Origin: an uncultured Collinsella sp.
GTDB lineage: Bacteria > Actinomycetota > Coriobacteriia > Coriobacteriales > Coriobacteriaceae
Direction: 5' to 3'
Assembly: GCA_900545615.1 (NCBI GenBank)
Contig: UQZM01000011.1
Span: 1-48,529, forward strand
Length of the DNA stretch: 48,529 bases
Part shown: positions 9,201-16,205 of the stretch, piece after piece
Numbering within the stretch: the first letter of the stretch is position 1
How the letters are laid out: each line of letters begins with the position of its first letter
The notes under the pieces: model-generated
The model's input: only the letters and a program-made list of their open reading frames with translations
What the model was told of the DNA's origin: nothing
The model's database searches: none
Translations under genes and position numbers: made by a program

Positions 9201-9575
9201 TCCCTCGTCAAAGCGGTGCGGGATGAATGGTGTGACATTGGCGCCAAACGTGCGCAGTGCCTCGGTCAACAGGCAGGTCGACGTAATACCGTCAACGTCA
9301 AAATCGCCAAAGACCGCAATGTGCTCGTGGTTGCGGATGGCACGCTCGACGCGGTCGGCAACGACCGACATGCCCGGGATAATGAGTGGGTCGGCCCAGT
9401 CGCGATCGAGCGAAGGTGTCAAAAACAGCTGGCCTTCCTCGATGGATGTAATGCCGTGTGCAACCATAATGCGCGCCACCAGCCCGGGTATGCCCAGGCC
9501 AGCCGAAAGCTCCTTTTCGAGCTCGGGGTTTTGCCGAGCGACCGCCCAGCGATGCGTCGTCTTAAGCGATGACAT
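6288..9575 (-). CDS. recJ: RecJ exonuclease fused to a RecQ-like superfamily 2 helicase
   Basis: 1095 residues, about twice normal RecJ. Residues 85-570 are RecJ: DFDVDG at 91-96, VTVDNG near 147, the signature DHH at 172-174, a DHHA1 domain with RRGGHAGAVG near 416, and an OB-fold region ending near 570. Residues 600-1095 are an ATP-dependent helicase: GTGRGKS (Walker A, 647-653), DEAH at 752-755, an ATATAT motif III, and a QMSGRAGRDGQ motif VI, closest to RecQ. No RecQ zinc site or HRDC domain was noticed at the C-terminus. RecJ degrades single strands 5' to 3' and RecQ unwinds ahead of it in recombination repair, so the fusion makes functional sense. ATG at 9575 behind GGGGGTGG is preferred over GTG at 9620. 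Confidence 0.92.
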   Translation of the reverse strand: MSSLKTTHRWAVARQNPELEKELSAGLGIPGLVARIMVAHGITSIEEGQLFLTPSLDRDWADPLIIPGMSVVADRVERAIRNHEHIAVFGDFDVDGITSTCLLTEALRTFGANVTPFIPHRFDEGYGLSRAALDRVNELAQPNLIVTVDNGIAAKEEVSYLESLGIDLVVTDHHEPSDQVPQGVPLTDPKLENEGPSRELAGAGVALKLVQVLGERLGKSSYWRSLIEVAALGTVSDMMPLTPENRALVAEGIQQMRVTARPGYIALAALAKADLSSITADGLSFSLIPRLNAAGRMADPKLALDLLLARDPIEASALAAELEEINRQRREIEAELTRDAMAKVEETYDGGRAIVVGGEGWHEGVKGIVASRLTNRYHVPALLFSIEDGIARGSGRSVGKVNLFDAVERCSDLLIRRGGHAGAVGVTIEASKLDEFRRRLSSVLSELPAEDFEDTDEVAATVDLSELNIETIEQISRLEPFGQGNKVPLLAAEGVTMCDRAVVGKTGEHMRFVATDGAASVPAIMFRVPQIDKLINCDSAVDLVFEAVAEHWQGRVKPKLMIKDVLVRDTTAPNIDDPACELRRGVEPADAGLRLESRKRQTLAQLSYTELTRSLIHSFIGSNQPHRAQVEALDALADHQSVLAVMGTGRGKSLIFHVHAAREAVLRGRASIFVYPLRALVADQAYHLSSTMAALGIGVGVLTGETVEAARDDVFAGLASGRTGIVLTTPEFLSIHRDRFARSGRIGFVVIDEAHHAGLAKGGDRSAYLDMPDILKALGDPVVLAATATATAPVVAELARVLPITRTVVDETVRENLQLEDDRDLASRENRLVSIVATGEKTVIYVNSRDQSVALAKTLRKRVPDCATHIAFYNAGLARSDRRRVEEAFRDGSLSCIVSTSAFGEGVNLPDIRHVVLYHMPFGGIEFNQMSGRAGRDGQPAVIHLLYSSRDARINERLLDCYAPERDELVTLYRALQTMWRSNRGKTGDDSFSASDIDIAQMCLAIDARTPVDERSVESGLGIFEELGFCRVSGFDDTRRIAMAENPGRVQLSRSIRYLEGLRSRMEFSAFRSWALDSCASDMLAKVNRPIVPRA

Positions 9576-9627
9576 AGGCGCCCACCCCCGATAGGGGCAG
9601 GTCGCCGCGATACCTCTCACGGTTCAT
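9562..9627 (-). CDS. 21-residue leader ORF overlapping the recJ start
   Basis: ATG at 9627 with AGAGGA about 9 nt upstream opens a 21-codon frame (begins MNRERYRGDL, ends in TAA at 9562-9564) that runs through the recJ ribosome site and ends 14 nt inside recJ in a different frame. The layout suggests translational coupling or regulation of recJ. It could instead be chance: the frame is short and has no recognised family. Confidence 0.4.
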   Translation of the reverse strand: MNRERYRGDLPLSGVGAYVIA

Positions 9628-9683
9628 AGCGATGAGTCCTCTGTGTATGCCCGCTTCGGCAGGCAGATCTGTTGAACGGATTT

Positions 9684-9689
9684 ATTATA
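9684..9689 (-). promoter_or_regulatory. -10 element of the recJ-rel promoter
   Basis: A perfect TATAAT on the minus strand lies 57 nt upstream of the leader ORF and about 110 nt upstream of recJ. No convincing -35 box is present at 16-18 nt spacing. Confidence 0.45.
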
Positions 9690-9849
9690 CCGTGCGGCGC
9701 GGACGCAAATCGCCGCAGCACGCCGCGGTTTCGGTAAACGATGCCGGTAATAGCCTCGAAATAATCGAGCGTTTCTGACGCACGGACACATGTGAGCGTC
9801 TAGCATATCCATACAAACGAGTTCGCGGATAAAGGGAGTCACGGGACAT

Positions 9850-10848
9850 ATGAAGCAATGGACTGGACTGGGAAAGTTCCTCGCGGGGCATATGCAGGTC
9901 ATCGTTCCGATTTGCGTGGCGCTCGGCGTGCTCTTTCCCCAGCAGATTGGCGTGCTCAAGCCCATTGTTCCCGCCCTCTTCGCCTTTATGACGTTTCAGG
10001 GTGCGCTCAGCAACACCTTCCACCAGGTAGCCGAGGTGTTCCGCCGTCCCCTGCACCTGATTTTGGCACTGCTCGTCTCGGCGGCGCTTATTCCCATCGT
10101 GGCCTATGCCATGGGATCGTTATTCTTTGGCTCCAATCCCAACCTTGTCTGCGGCATCGTGCTCGAGTACAGCGTACCCGTGGCGGTCACTGCCTTTATG
10201 TGGATTAGCATGTTCGGCGGCAACGGCCCGCTCGCGCTCACCATCATCCTGACGTCCTCGGTTATCTCCCCTGTGACGATTCCGCTCACGCTCAAGCTCC
10301 TGCTGGGCGCCACCGTCTCGATCGATGTGCCGAGCATGATGCAAGACATGGCCTTTATGATCGCCATCCCCGCCGTGCTCGGCATCGTGATCAACGAGCT
10401 CACGCGCGGATGGGGGCACGAAAAACTCTCCCCCGTGCTCTCGCCCGCCTGCAATTTCATGATGATGGGCGTTATCGCCTCCAACTCCACCGCCATGAGC
10501 GAGTACGTGCTGCACATGAACGCGGTGCGCTTGGAAGTCGCCCTCTTTATTTTGGTCTTCGCCATCAGTGGCTTTGTCGTCGGTTTTCTGGTCGCCCATA
10601 CGCTGCATCTGCCATATAGCGAGACGACCACCATGTGCTTTACCTGCGGCATGCGTAACATCTCTTCGGGCGCCGTCATCGCCACGCAGCACTTTCCGGG
10701 CGAAGTCGTGTTTCCCGTCATGTGCGGAACGCTGTTTCAGCAGGTACTCGCCTCGCTTATCGGGCATCTCTTTGAGCGTCTGACCGGCGAGGAGCGCGCC
10801 GCCCAGCGCAAGCGCGTCGAGGCCGGCCGCGATGCAATGGCGCGCTAG
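9850..10848 (+). CDS. bile acid:sodium symporter (BASS)-family transporter
   Basis: 332 residues with about nine to ten hydrophobic segments and small polar loops. Features of the BASS/arsenite-permease-like fold are visible: a PALFAFMTFQGAL stretch in the first half, VLEYSVPVAV with charged and polar residues inside a membrane segment, and a TCGMRNISSGAVIA segment that matches the family's cation-binding crossover region. Family members carry bile acids, pantoate or other organic anions with sodium; the substrate here is not determined. Divergent from recJ and followed by a convergent minus-strand gene. Start ATG 9850 is preceded by AAGGGAG at a rather long spacing. Confidence 0.82.
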   Translation: MKQWTGLGKFLAGHMQVIVPICVALGVLFPQQIGVLKPIVPALFAFMTFQGALSNTFHQVAEVFRRPLHLILALLVSAALIPIVAYAMGSLFFGSNPNLVCGIVLEYSVPVAVTAFMWISMFGGNGPLALTIILTSSVISPVTIPLTLKLLLGATVSIDVPSMMQDMAFMIAIPAVLGIVINELTRGWGHEKLSPVLSPACNFMMMGVIASNSTAMSEYVLHMNAVRLEVALFILVFAISGFVVGFLVAHTLHLPYSETTTMCFTCGMRNISSGAVIATQHFPGEVVFPVMCGTLFQQVLASLIGHLFERLTGEERAAQRKRVEAGRDAMAR

Positions 10849-10865
10849 ACTGTCCGCAGTGTGCG

Positions 10866-10891
10866 GGCGCTCACTTTACGATGTGAGCGCC
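10866..10891. terminator. hairpin between convergent genes
   Basis: Arms ggcgctcac (10866-10874) and gtgagcgcc (10883-10891) form a 9-bp stem overlapping the last codons of the minus-strand gene. It could limit read-through from the transporter gene; no T tail is present. Confidence 0.4.
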
Positions 10892-11676
10892 TCCAGATGT
10901 GCACGCAGGCGCTCAGCATCGATATCGAGCGTTGTCTCAGCATTGACCTGGGCCAAACGATAGCCGACAAAGTAGGGCGAAACCACCCAACGTGGCAGCG
11001 CCTTGGCAATGGTCCGACCGCCCAGGTGATAGAAGAACAGGTTGTACGACTCTGCGCGACCACCGTGGTGCTCGTTCAGGATATAGCGCAGAGCTACCTG
11101 GATCGCATCGGCGAAGAGATCCGCCTCGGCTTGGTCTCTCGTGTCATCGCTGGCAGCGATTCCCTGCGGGGCTGAAACGTTGATCTCAAAGAACCCCATG
11201 ATCGGTTCGGTTGAGATGTCGACCGAGATTCTCCCCTGTTGCCAGACACTGATGCCTTCAAAGTTGGCTGAGGCCAGCGCCGCATAGCCGTCCTCCTGTT
11301 CCAAGCCCACAATCTGCATGTGTGGATGGACGAGGCTGCCGCCCGAAAGCGGGCCTTTGTTCTTGTACATGAGCACACTGCAGTACTGTTGGGAATCGAT
11401 CATCTGCTGCCAACAGCCCAGGGCAAACCGCATCACATGATGCAGCTCATCCGGTTCATAGGTCACCAGGTCGGCGTCGTGATTGGCAGACTCGATCAAT
11501 ACGGTCTGACGTGTGGCCCGCAATGTCTTGAACTTATTCTCGAGCCAGATGCAGTCACCATCGCGCTGGATGATGTTGGCAAGCCCCTCCGTGTCGCAAA
11601 AGGGGCACGCGGTGCCAGGGCGACGATTATCGTCGGGCTTACCGCTCGCCTGCTGGACATCGAATACCAGCGCCAC
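10876..11676 (-). CDS. DUF4931 protein, GalT/HIT-superfamily nucleotidyltransferase-like
   Basis: 266 residues. It shows a zinc-type CPFC pair at 24-27 and HPHMQ at 117-121, equivalent to the HPHGQ active site of galactose-1-phosphate uridylyltransferase, where the second histidine becomes the nucleotidylated intermediate. Overall it is shorter than GalT (about 350) and matches the uncharacterised DUF4931 family. It may transfer or hydrolyse a nucleotide-sugar phosphate; the substrate is unknown. Start is GTG at 11676, only 3 nt after the cutC stop, and its ribosome site GGAGGTG overlaps the end of cutC, so the pair is translationally coupled. Confidence 0.8.
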   Translation of the reverse strand: MALVFDVQQASGKPDDNRRPGTACPFCDTEGLANIIQRDGDCIWLENKFKTLRATRQTVLIESANHDADLVTYEPDELHHVMRFALGCWQQMIDSQQYCSVLMYKNKGPLSGGSLVHPHMQIVGLEQEDGYAALASANFEGISVWQQGRISVDISTEPIMGFFEINVSAPQGIAASDDTRDQAEADLFADAIQVALRYILNEHHGGRAESYNLFFYHLGGRTIAKALPRWVVSPYFVGYRLAQVNAETTLDIDAERLRAHLEALTS

Positions 11677-11679
11677 GGG

Positions 11680-12357
11680 CTACACCTCCAGCGGCACAAT
11701 CTTGGTGCCATGGAGCTCGGAGACGCCCAGTGCCGCCGCCACGGTATCGCGGTTGACCGTGGAAATGCCGCCGCCGGGAAGGATGGTCAAGCGGTCGCCC
11801 GCATACTCGATCAAGCGGGCCAGGTTTTCGAAGTTGTCCTCGATCGGCGCACCGGCAGCGCCACCATGCGTCAGGATGCGTGTGATGCCGCAGTCGGCGA
11901 GTATGTCAATCGCGTCGAGCTGAGCCTCGGGCGAGAGCTGATCAAACGCCATGTGGAAGGTGATGTCGATGGGTTCACGCTTGCATTCCTCGGTCGCGCA
12001 GCCCGCGGCCATCACGAGGGCGCCCAACGTAAGCTCGTCGAGTGCCCATCCGCCAGCGCAGGGCTTGCAGCAGCCAAAGGCCAAGCCGTCAACGCCGGCG
12101 CTCACGGCAAGGCCCAGGTCCATCTCCATCATACGCAACTCGTCCTGGTTGTAGTGAAAGTCGCCGCCACGCGGGCGAATCATGCACATCACCCGTGCAT
12201 CGTGCTCGTGGGCATAGTTGGTCGTAGCGCTGATAACGCCGGCCGAAGGCGTGGTGCCACCAACGGCAAGGTTATCGCACAGCTCGATGCGCTTTGCACC
12301 GGCATCGATAGCTGCCGGCACCCGCTCAAAGTTCTCGGCACAAAACTCATACAGCAT
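11680..12357 (-). CDS. cutC: CutC family TIM-barrel protein
   Basis: 225 residues matching CutC: an N-terminal EFCAENFE segment, AKRIELCDNLAVGGTTPS, the highly conserved MIRPRGGDF with following tyrosine, TFHMAFD near the middle, and ILTHGG and LPGGGIS near the end. CutC was first linked to copper homeostasis, but bacterial roles remain uncertain and newer work points to enzymatic activity of the barrel. Its tight coupling here to a GalT-like protein suggests a metabolic rather than a copper role. ATG at 12357 follows GGGGGT by about 7 nt; the longer frame to 12414 lacks a site. Confidence 0.9.
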   Translation of the reverse strand: MLYEFCAENFERVPAAIDAGAKRIELCDNLAVGGTTPSAGVISATTNYAHEHDARVMCMIRPRGGDFHYNQDELRMMEMDLGLAVSAGVDGLAFGCCKPCAGGWALDELTLGALVMAAGCATEECKREPIDITFHMAFDQLSPEAQLDAIDILADCGITRILTHGGAAGAPIEDNFENLARLIEYAGDRLTILPGGGISTVNRDTVAAALGVSELHGTKIVPLEV

Positions 12358-12416
12358 AGATAGACCCCCAAAGACAGCAGATGTTTTCCGACGGGCATTG
12401 TCACACATCCCCATGA

Positions 12417-12483
12417 AGTTGCGGTGGAATAGGGACTCTTTTGGCCTCTGGAGCCCGTATTCAGTCCCTATTTCACCGCAACT
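12417..12483. repeat. 21-bp-arm palindrome carrying agggact/agtccct
   Basis: Arms 12417-12437 and 12463-12483 are complementary at 20 of 21 positions, the exception being a G-T wobble. Each arm starts agttgcggtg and ends agggact. The loop holds a smaller ggcctc-t-ggagcc hairpin. It abuts the liv terminator but has no T tail of its own. Related agggac/gtccct cores occur at 16113-16132 and, in part, near 43847. Confidence 0.85.
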
Positions 12484-12484
12484 A

Positions 12485-12521
12485 AAAAGGGGCGCTGACT
12501 GAGATAGTCAGCGCCCCTTTT
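12485..12521 (-). terminator. liv operon rho-independent terminator
   Basis: A perfect 16-bp stem (12485-12500 with 12506-12521, aaaaggggcgctgact) with a 5-nt loop, ending in TTTTT on the minus strand, starts 11 nt after the livF stop. It is near-symmetrical and could act in both directions. Confidence 0.93.
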
Positions 12522-12531
12522 GTTAGGTGGG

Positions 12532-13245
12532 TTAGCCTCCGAGGTAGGCTTTGCGGACGTTGTCGTCGTGCAGGAGCTCTTGGCCGGTACCGGTCATGGT
12601 GATCTTGCCGGTCTCGAGCACGTAACCGCGTGTGGCAATGGAAAGCGCCATCTGCGCGTTTTGCTCGACCAGAAGCACCGTGGTGCCGGCCTTGTGCAGG
12701 TCCTCGACAATCTGGAAGATCTGTTCGATCAGAATCGGCGCCAGACCCATGGAAGGTTCGTCGAGCATAAGCAGTTTGGGGTTACTCATAAGGGCGCGCC
12801 CCATAACGAGCATCTGCTGCTCGCCGCCTGAAAGGGTACCGGCGACCTGGCGACGACGTTCCTTCAGGCGCGGGAACTGCTCGTAGACGCGCTCCAGGCC
12901 CGGAGCCACCGTGGACTTGGGCTGCGTATAGGCACCCATCTCCAGGTTCTCCTCAACCGTCATCTGCAAAAAGGCGCGACGACCCTCGGGAACTTGAGCC
13001 AGGCCCTTACCAACCAGCTTATCAGCGGGCGTATGGGTAATGTCCTCGCCCATAAACTTGATGGAGCCGGTCTTGGAGCGCAGCAGGCCCGAGACGGTCT
13101 TGAGCGTCGTGGACTTACCGGCGCCGTTGGCACCGATCAAGGCCACGATCTCACCCTCGTTGACGTTAAAGGAGATGTCCTTGATGGCGTGGATGGCGCC
13201 GTACCAGACGTTGATGTTGTAGACGGAAAGCATCGGCTCTGCCAT
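12532..13245 (-). CDS. livF: branched-chain amino acid ABC transporter ATP-binding protein LivF
   Basis: 237 residues, an ABC ATPase of LivF length. Walker A GANGAGKS near residue 38, the Q-loop region, signature LSGGEQQML near 138 and Walker B LLMLDEPSMG near 158 are all intact. LivF pairs with LivG as the cytoplasmic motor for uptake of leucine, isoleucine and valine or related substrates. Start ATG directly follows the livG stop (TAA-ATG) and GGGGGAG lies within the end of livG, so translation is coupled. Last gene of the operon, followed by the terminator at 12485-12521. Confidence 0.94.
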   Translation of the reverse strand: MAEPMLSVYNINVWYGAIHAIKDISFNVNEGEIVALIGANGAGKSTTLKTVSGLLRSKTGSIKFMGEDITHTPADKLVGKGLAQVPEGRRAFLQMTVEENLEMGAYTQPKSTVAPGLERVYEQFPRLKERRRQVAGTLSGGEQQMLVMGRALMSNPKLLMLDEPSMGLAPILIEQIFQIVEDLHKAGTTVLLVEQNAQMALSIATRGYVLETGKITMTGTGQELLHDDNVRKAYLGG

Positions 13246-14106
13246 TTAGTTCTCCCCCTTATCCTGCTTACCCAGATACGCCTCGATAACGGCATCGTTG
13301 TTCTGGATTTCCTCGGCGGTACCCTTGGCGATGACCTTACCAAAGTTGAGCACGCAGATGCCCTCGCAGATGTTCATAACGAGCGACATATCATGCTCGA
13401 TAAGCATGATGGCAATGCCAAAGGTGTCGCGAATCTTGACGATGTTCTCCATGAGCTCCGCGGTCTCGGACGGGTTCATGCCGGCGGCAGGCTCGTCAAG
13501 CAGCAGTAGCTTGGGGTTGGTGGCAAGCGCGCGGACGATCTCCAGGCGACGCTGGGCACCATAAGGCAGCGATCCGGCCTGCTCGTTTGCCAGGTGCTCC
13601 ATATCAAAGATGGACAGCAGTTCCATGGCGCGCTCGTGGGCGGCCTTCTCGTGTTTCCAATACGTCGGCAGGCGCAACACGCCCTCAAAGCCGGAGTAGC
13701 GCTCCTGGTTGTGCAGGCCGACCTTAACGTTGTCCTCCACCGTCATGGTGTTGAACAGACGGATGTTCTGGAACGTACGGGCAATACCCATGCGGTTGAC
13801 CTGGTAGACCGACTTGCCCGAAGTGTCCTCACCGTCGAGCAGGATGGTGCCGTGCGTAGGCTGGTACACCTTGGTGAGCAGGTTGAAGACCGTGGTCTTG
13901 CCGGCACCGTTGGGGCCGATGAGACCGGCAATCTCGGTCTTGCCGATGGTTAGGCTAAAGTCGTCGACCGCCTTAAGGCCGCCGAATTCAATGCCCAGGT
14001 GAATGCACTCGAGCGCCGGGCGCTGGCCCAGGTCGCGGTCGGGAACGATGGCGCCAGAAGGATACGGGACCATCTTGCCCTTGTTGAACTCAAACTTACT
14101 GGGCAT
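13246..14106 (-). CDS. livG: branched-chain amino acid ABC transporter ATP-binding protein LivG
   Basis: 286 residues with Walker A GPNGAGKTT, the family insertion GIARTFQNIRLF, a degenerate signature LPYGAQRRLEI typical of LivG, and Walker B LLLLDEPAAGMNP. It has a 20-residue N-terminal extension before the first strand compared with the usual form. ATG at 14106 sits within the last codons of livM (11-nt overlap) and behind AAGGAGGTG, so it is coupled to livM; the frame could also be read from 14133 but no site supports that. Confidence 0.93.
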   Translation of the reverse strand: MPSKFEFNKGKMVPYPSGAIVPDRDLGQRPALECIHLGIEFGGLKAVDDFSLTIGKTEIAGLIGPNGAGKTTVFNLLTKVYQPTHGTILLDGEDTSGKSVYQVNRMGIARTFQNIRLFNTMTVEDNVKVGLHNQERYSGFEGVLRLPTYWKHEKAAHERAMELLSIFDMEHLANEQAGSLPYGAQRRLEIVRALATNPKLLLLDEPAAGMNPSETAELMENIVKIRDTFGIAIMLIEHDMSLVMNICEGICVLNFGKVIAKGTAEEIQNNDAVIEAYLGKQDKGEN

Positions 14107-15175
14107 CGGCTGCCACCTCCTTCTTGGAAGCAAAGCGGTCCTTAATGCGTGCGAAGAACGCCTTGAGCTGTGGGTTGTTAGTAAAGACCATGACCAGAAT
14201 CAACACGATGGCGTAGATGAGCATGCGGTAGTCCGAGAACTGACGGAGCAGCTCGGGGAGCACCGTGAGCAGCGCCGCGGCGATAACGGAGCCGCGCATA
14301 TTGCCCAGGCCGCCCAGGACCACGAACACCAGAATGAGGATGGACGTATTGAAGTCGAACTTAGTGGCGGAAAGCTGCGAGAAGTTACCGCCGAACAGGG
14401 CTCCGGCAGCGCCGGCGAGGGCAGCGGAAACCACAAAGGCGATCATGCGGTACTGGGTGACGGAGATGCCCACAGACTCGGCAGCGATCTTGTTGTCGCG
14501 CACGGCAATAATGGCACGACCGGTACGGCTGCGAACCAGGTTGAGCACGATCACGAGTGCGACCATGACCAGGATGGCACCGGCGAGGAAGGTCGAGTAC
14601 GTCGACACGCCCGAGGCGCCCTGGGCGCCCTTGATGATGGCGGTACCGTCCTCGAGCAGATGCAGGTCGTCGATCGTAGAGTTGCCCGTGATGTTAAAGA
14701 TCACGTGCAGGCCGCGGGAGTCGACACCCACAATGAGGCAGGTGACGATCTCTTTGATGATCTCGCCAAAGGCCAGCGTCACGATAGCCAGGTAATCGCC
14801 GCTCAGGCGCAGGACCGGGATACCGATCAAGAAGCCCAAGATGGCAGCGGCGATAGCGCCGACCACAATGCTGATGATAAGGCGCACCGGATCGGAGGGA
14901 ACGGCGCTCTCGAGGGCGACCGCGGTGACGATGCCCGTGTAGGCACCGACACTCATAAAGCCCGCATGGCCCAGCGACAAGTCGCCCGCGATGCCGACGA
15001 CGAGGTTAAGGGAGATGGCCATGACGATATAGGCCGTGATGGGAACCAGCTGACCGGCGATCATGCGCGGAATCATATGGCTGGACTGCATAAAGAACAC
15101 GATGGCGAACGCCACAAGGCACATAGCGTACGTAACAAAGTCGTGACGCGTCTGCTTGTCTTTAAGAAACTTCAT
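14096..15175 (-). CDS. livM: branched-chain amino acid ABC transporter permease LivM
   Basis: 359 residues, eight to ten hydrophobic segments. Contains the LivM/LivH landmark GDLSLGHAGFMSVGAY near residue 65 and the cytoplasmic EAA-like loop region AESVGISVTQYR near 215-230 that contacts the ATPases. Forms the channel with LivH. ATG at 15175 is preferred (AGGTGA about 6 nt upstream) over GTG at 15184, which starts next to the livH stop; the difference is three residues. Confidence 0.93.
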   Translation of the reverse strand: MKFLKDKQTRHDFVTYAMCLVAFAIVFFMQSSHMIPRMIAGQLVPITAYIVMAISLNLVVGIAGDLSLGHAGFMSVGAYTGIVTAVALESAVPSDPVRLIISIVVGAIAAAILGFLIGIPVLRLSGDYLAIVTLAFGEIIKEIVTCLIVGVDSRGLHVIFNITGNSTIDDLHLLEDGTAIIKGAQGASGVSTYSTFLAGAILVMVALVIVLNLVRSRTGRAIIAVRDNKIAAESVGISVTQYRMIAFVVSAALAGAAGALFGGNFSQLSATKFDFNTSILILVFVVLGGLGNMRGSVIAAALLTVLPELLRQFSDYRMLIYAIVLILVMVFTNNPQLKAFFARIKDRFASKKEVAADAQ

Positions 15176-15184
15176 AACGCTCAC

Positions 15185-16066
15185 CTACACCTTCTCGGGG
15201 ACGTACTTGCCCAAGAGGCCGGCAGGCTTGACGAGCAGGACGATGATCAGAACACCAAAGACGATGGAGTTGGCAAGGCTCGTGGAAATGTAAGCCTGTG
15301 CCATCGCCTCGATGATGCCGATGAGAATGCCACCGACAAAGGCACCGGGGATGGAGCCGATACCGCCGAAGACGGCGGCGTCGAAGGCCTTGATGCCAGG
15401 CATGGCGCCCGTGGTGGGTTGCAGGACCGGCGAGTAGGAGCACAGGAGCACACCGGCGATGGCGGCAAGGGCGGAGCCGATGGCAAACGTCATCGAGATG
15501 GTACGGTTGACGTTGATGCCCATGAGCTGAGCGGCGGCTTTGTCCTCGGACACGGCGCGCATGGCTTTGCCCATCTTGGTCTTACCTGTAAAGAACATCA
15601 GGCCGGCCATGATAACCAGGCAGGCGACGATGGTGACGAGCGAGACGGCGCTTACATTGAACTTGGCCAAGAACTCCGGCACCTGGAAGGTGACGAGCGA
15701 AGTGAAGTTCTTGGGCGTGGCGCCCCACAGAAGCTGCGCGGCGTTCTGCAGGAAGTAAGACACGCCGATGGCCGTGATCAGAACGGCCAGCGGGCCCGCC
15801 TGACGCAGCGGCTTGTATGCCAGACCCTCGATGAGAACACCGAGAACGGTACAGACCACACAAGAGAGAATTACAGATGCCCAGCCCGGGAGGCCGAGAT
15901 ACGACGTGGCGCAGAACGAGACATAGGCACCGACCATGATAACGTCGCCGTGAGCGAAGTTCAGCATCTTGGCGATGCCATAGACCATGGTGTAGCCCAA
16001 CGCGATGATGGCGTAGACGCTGCCCATGGACAGGCCGTTGACCAGGTATTGGATAAAGACCGTCAT
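15185..16066 (-). CDS. livH: branched-chain amino acid ABC transporter permease LivH
   Basis: 293 residues beginning MTVFIQYLVNGLSMGSVYA, the classic LivH N-terminus, followed by GIAKMLNFAHGDVIMVGAY and ISTSLANSIVF near the C-terminus. Eight or so membrane segments. ATG at 16066 has GGGGG nine nt upstream; the in-frame ATG at 16075 sits directly on that ribosome site. It lies 139 nt downstream of the binding-protein gene, separated by a hairpin, which would allow the binding protein to be made in excess over the membrane parts. Confidence 0.93.
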   Translation of the reverse strand: MTVFIQYLVNGLSMGSVYAIIALGYTMVYGIAKMLNFAHGDVIMVGAYVSFCATSYLGLPGWASVILSCVVCTVLGVLIEGLAYKPLRQAGPLAVLITAIGVSYFLQNAAQLLWGATPKNFTSLVTFQVPEFLAKFNVSAVSLVTIVACLVIMAGLMFFTGKTKMGKAMRAVSEDKAAAQLMGINVNRTISMTFAIGSALAAIAGVLLCSYSPVLQPTTGAMPGIKAFDAAVFGGIGSIPGAFVGGILIGIIEAMAQAYISTSLANSIVFGVLIIVLLVKPAGLLGKYVPEKV

Positions 16067-16112
16067 GTTCCACATCCCCCTTTCGAATAGGTTTCCAGTT
16101 AATGTATGAAAC

Positions 16113-16132
16113 AGGGACGTTACACTGTCCCT
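16113..16132. repeat. small agggac/gtccct inverted repeat
   Basis: Arms agggac (16113-16118) and gtccct (16127-16132) lie upstream of livH. They share their core with the larger palindrome at 12417-12483. Confidence 0.4.
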
Positions 16133-16142
16133 AGATACCAAG

Positions 16143-16174
16143 CAAGCAGGGAAGGCCAAAACCTCCCCTGCTTG
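16143..16174 (-). promoter_or_regulatory. intercistronic hairpin between binding protein and livH
   Basis: Arms 16143-16155 (caagcagggaagg) and 16162-16174 (cctcccctgcttg) pair with one mismatch. On the minus strand no T run follows, so it resembles an mRNA-stabilising or partial-attenuation hairpin 32 nt after the binding-protein stop rather than a true terminator. Confidence 0.55.
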
Positions 16175-16205
16175 GGATCAAAACCGCTCTATGTAAGGCG
16201 GCTTA

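Noticed and set aside
9685..10056. Minus-strand frames over the start of the BASS transporter
   Set aside because: They overlap the transporter coding region and the divergent promoter region and have no family resemblance.
14003..16090. Plus-strand open frame of 695 codons
   Set aside because: Antisense of livM and livH; low-complexity, His/Asp/Gly-rich translation with no recognisable domain.
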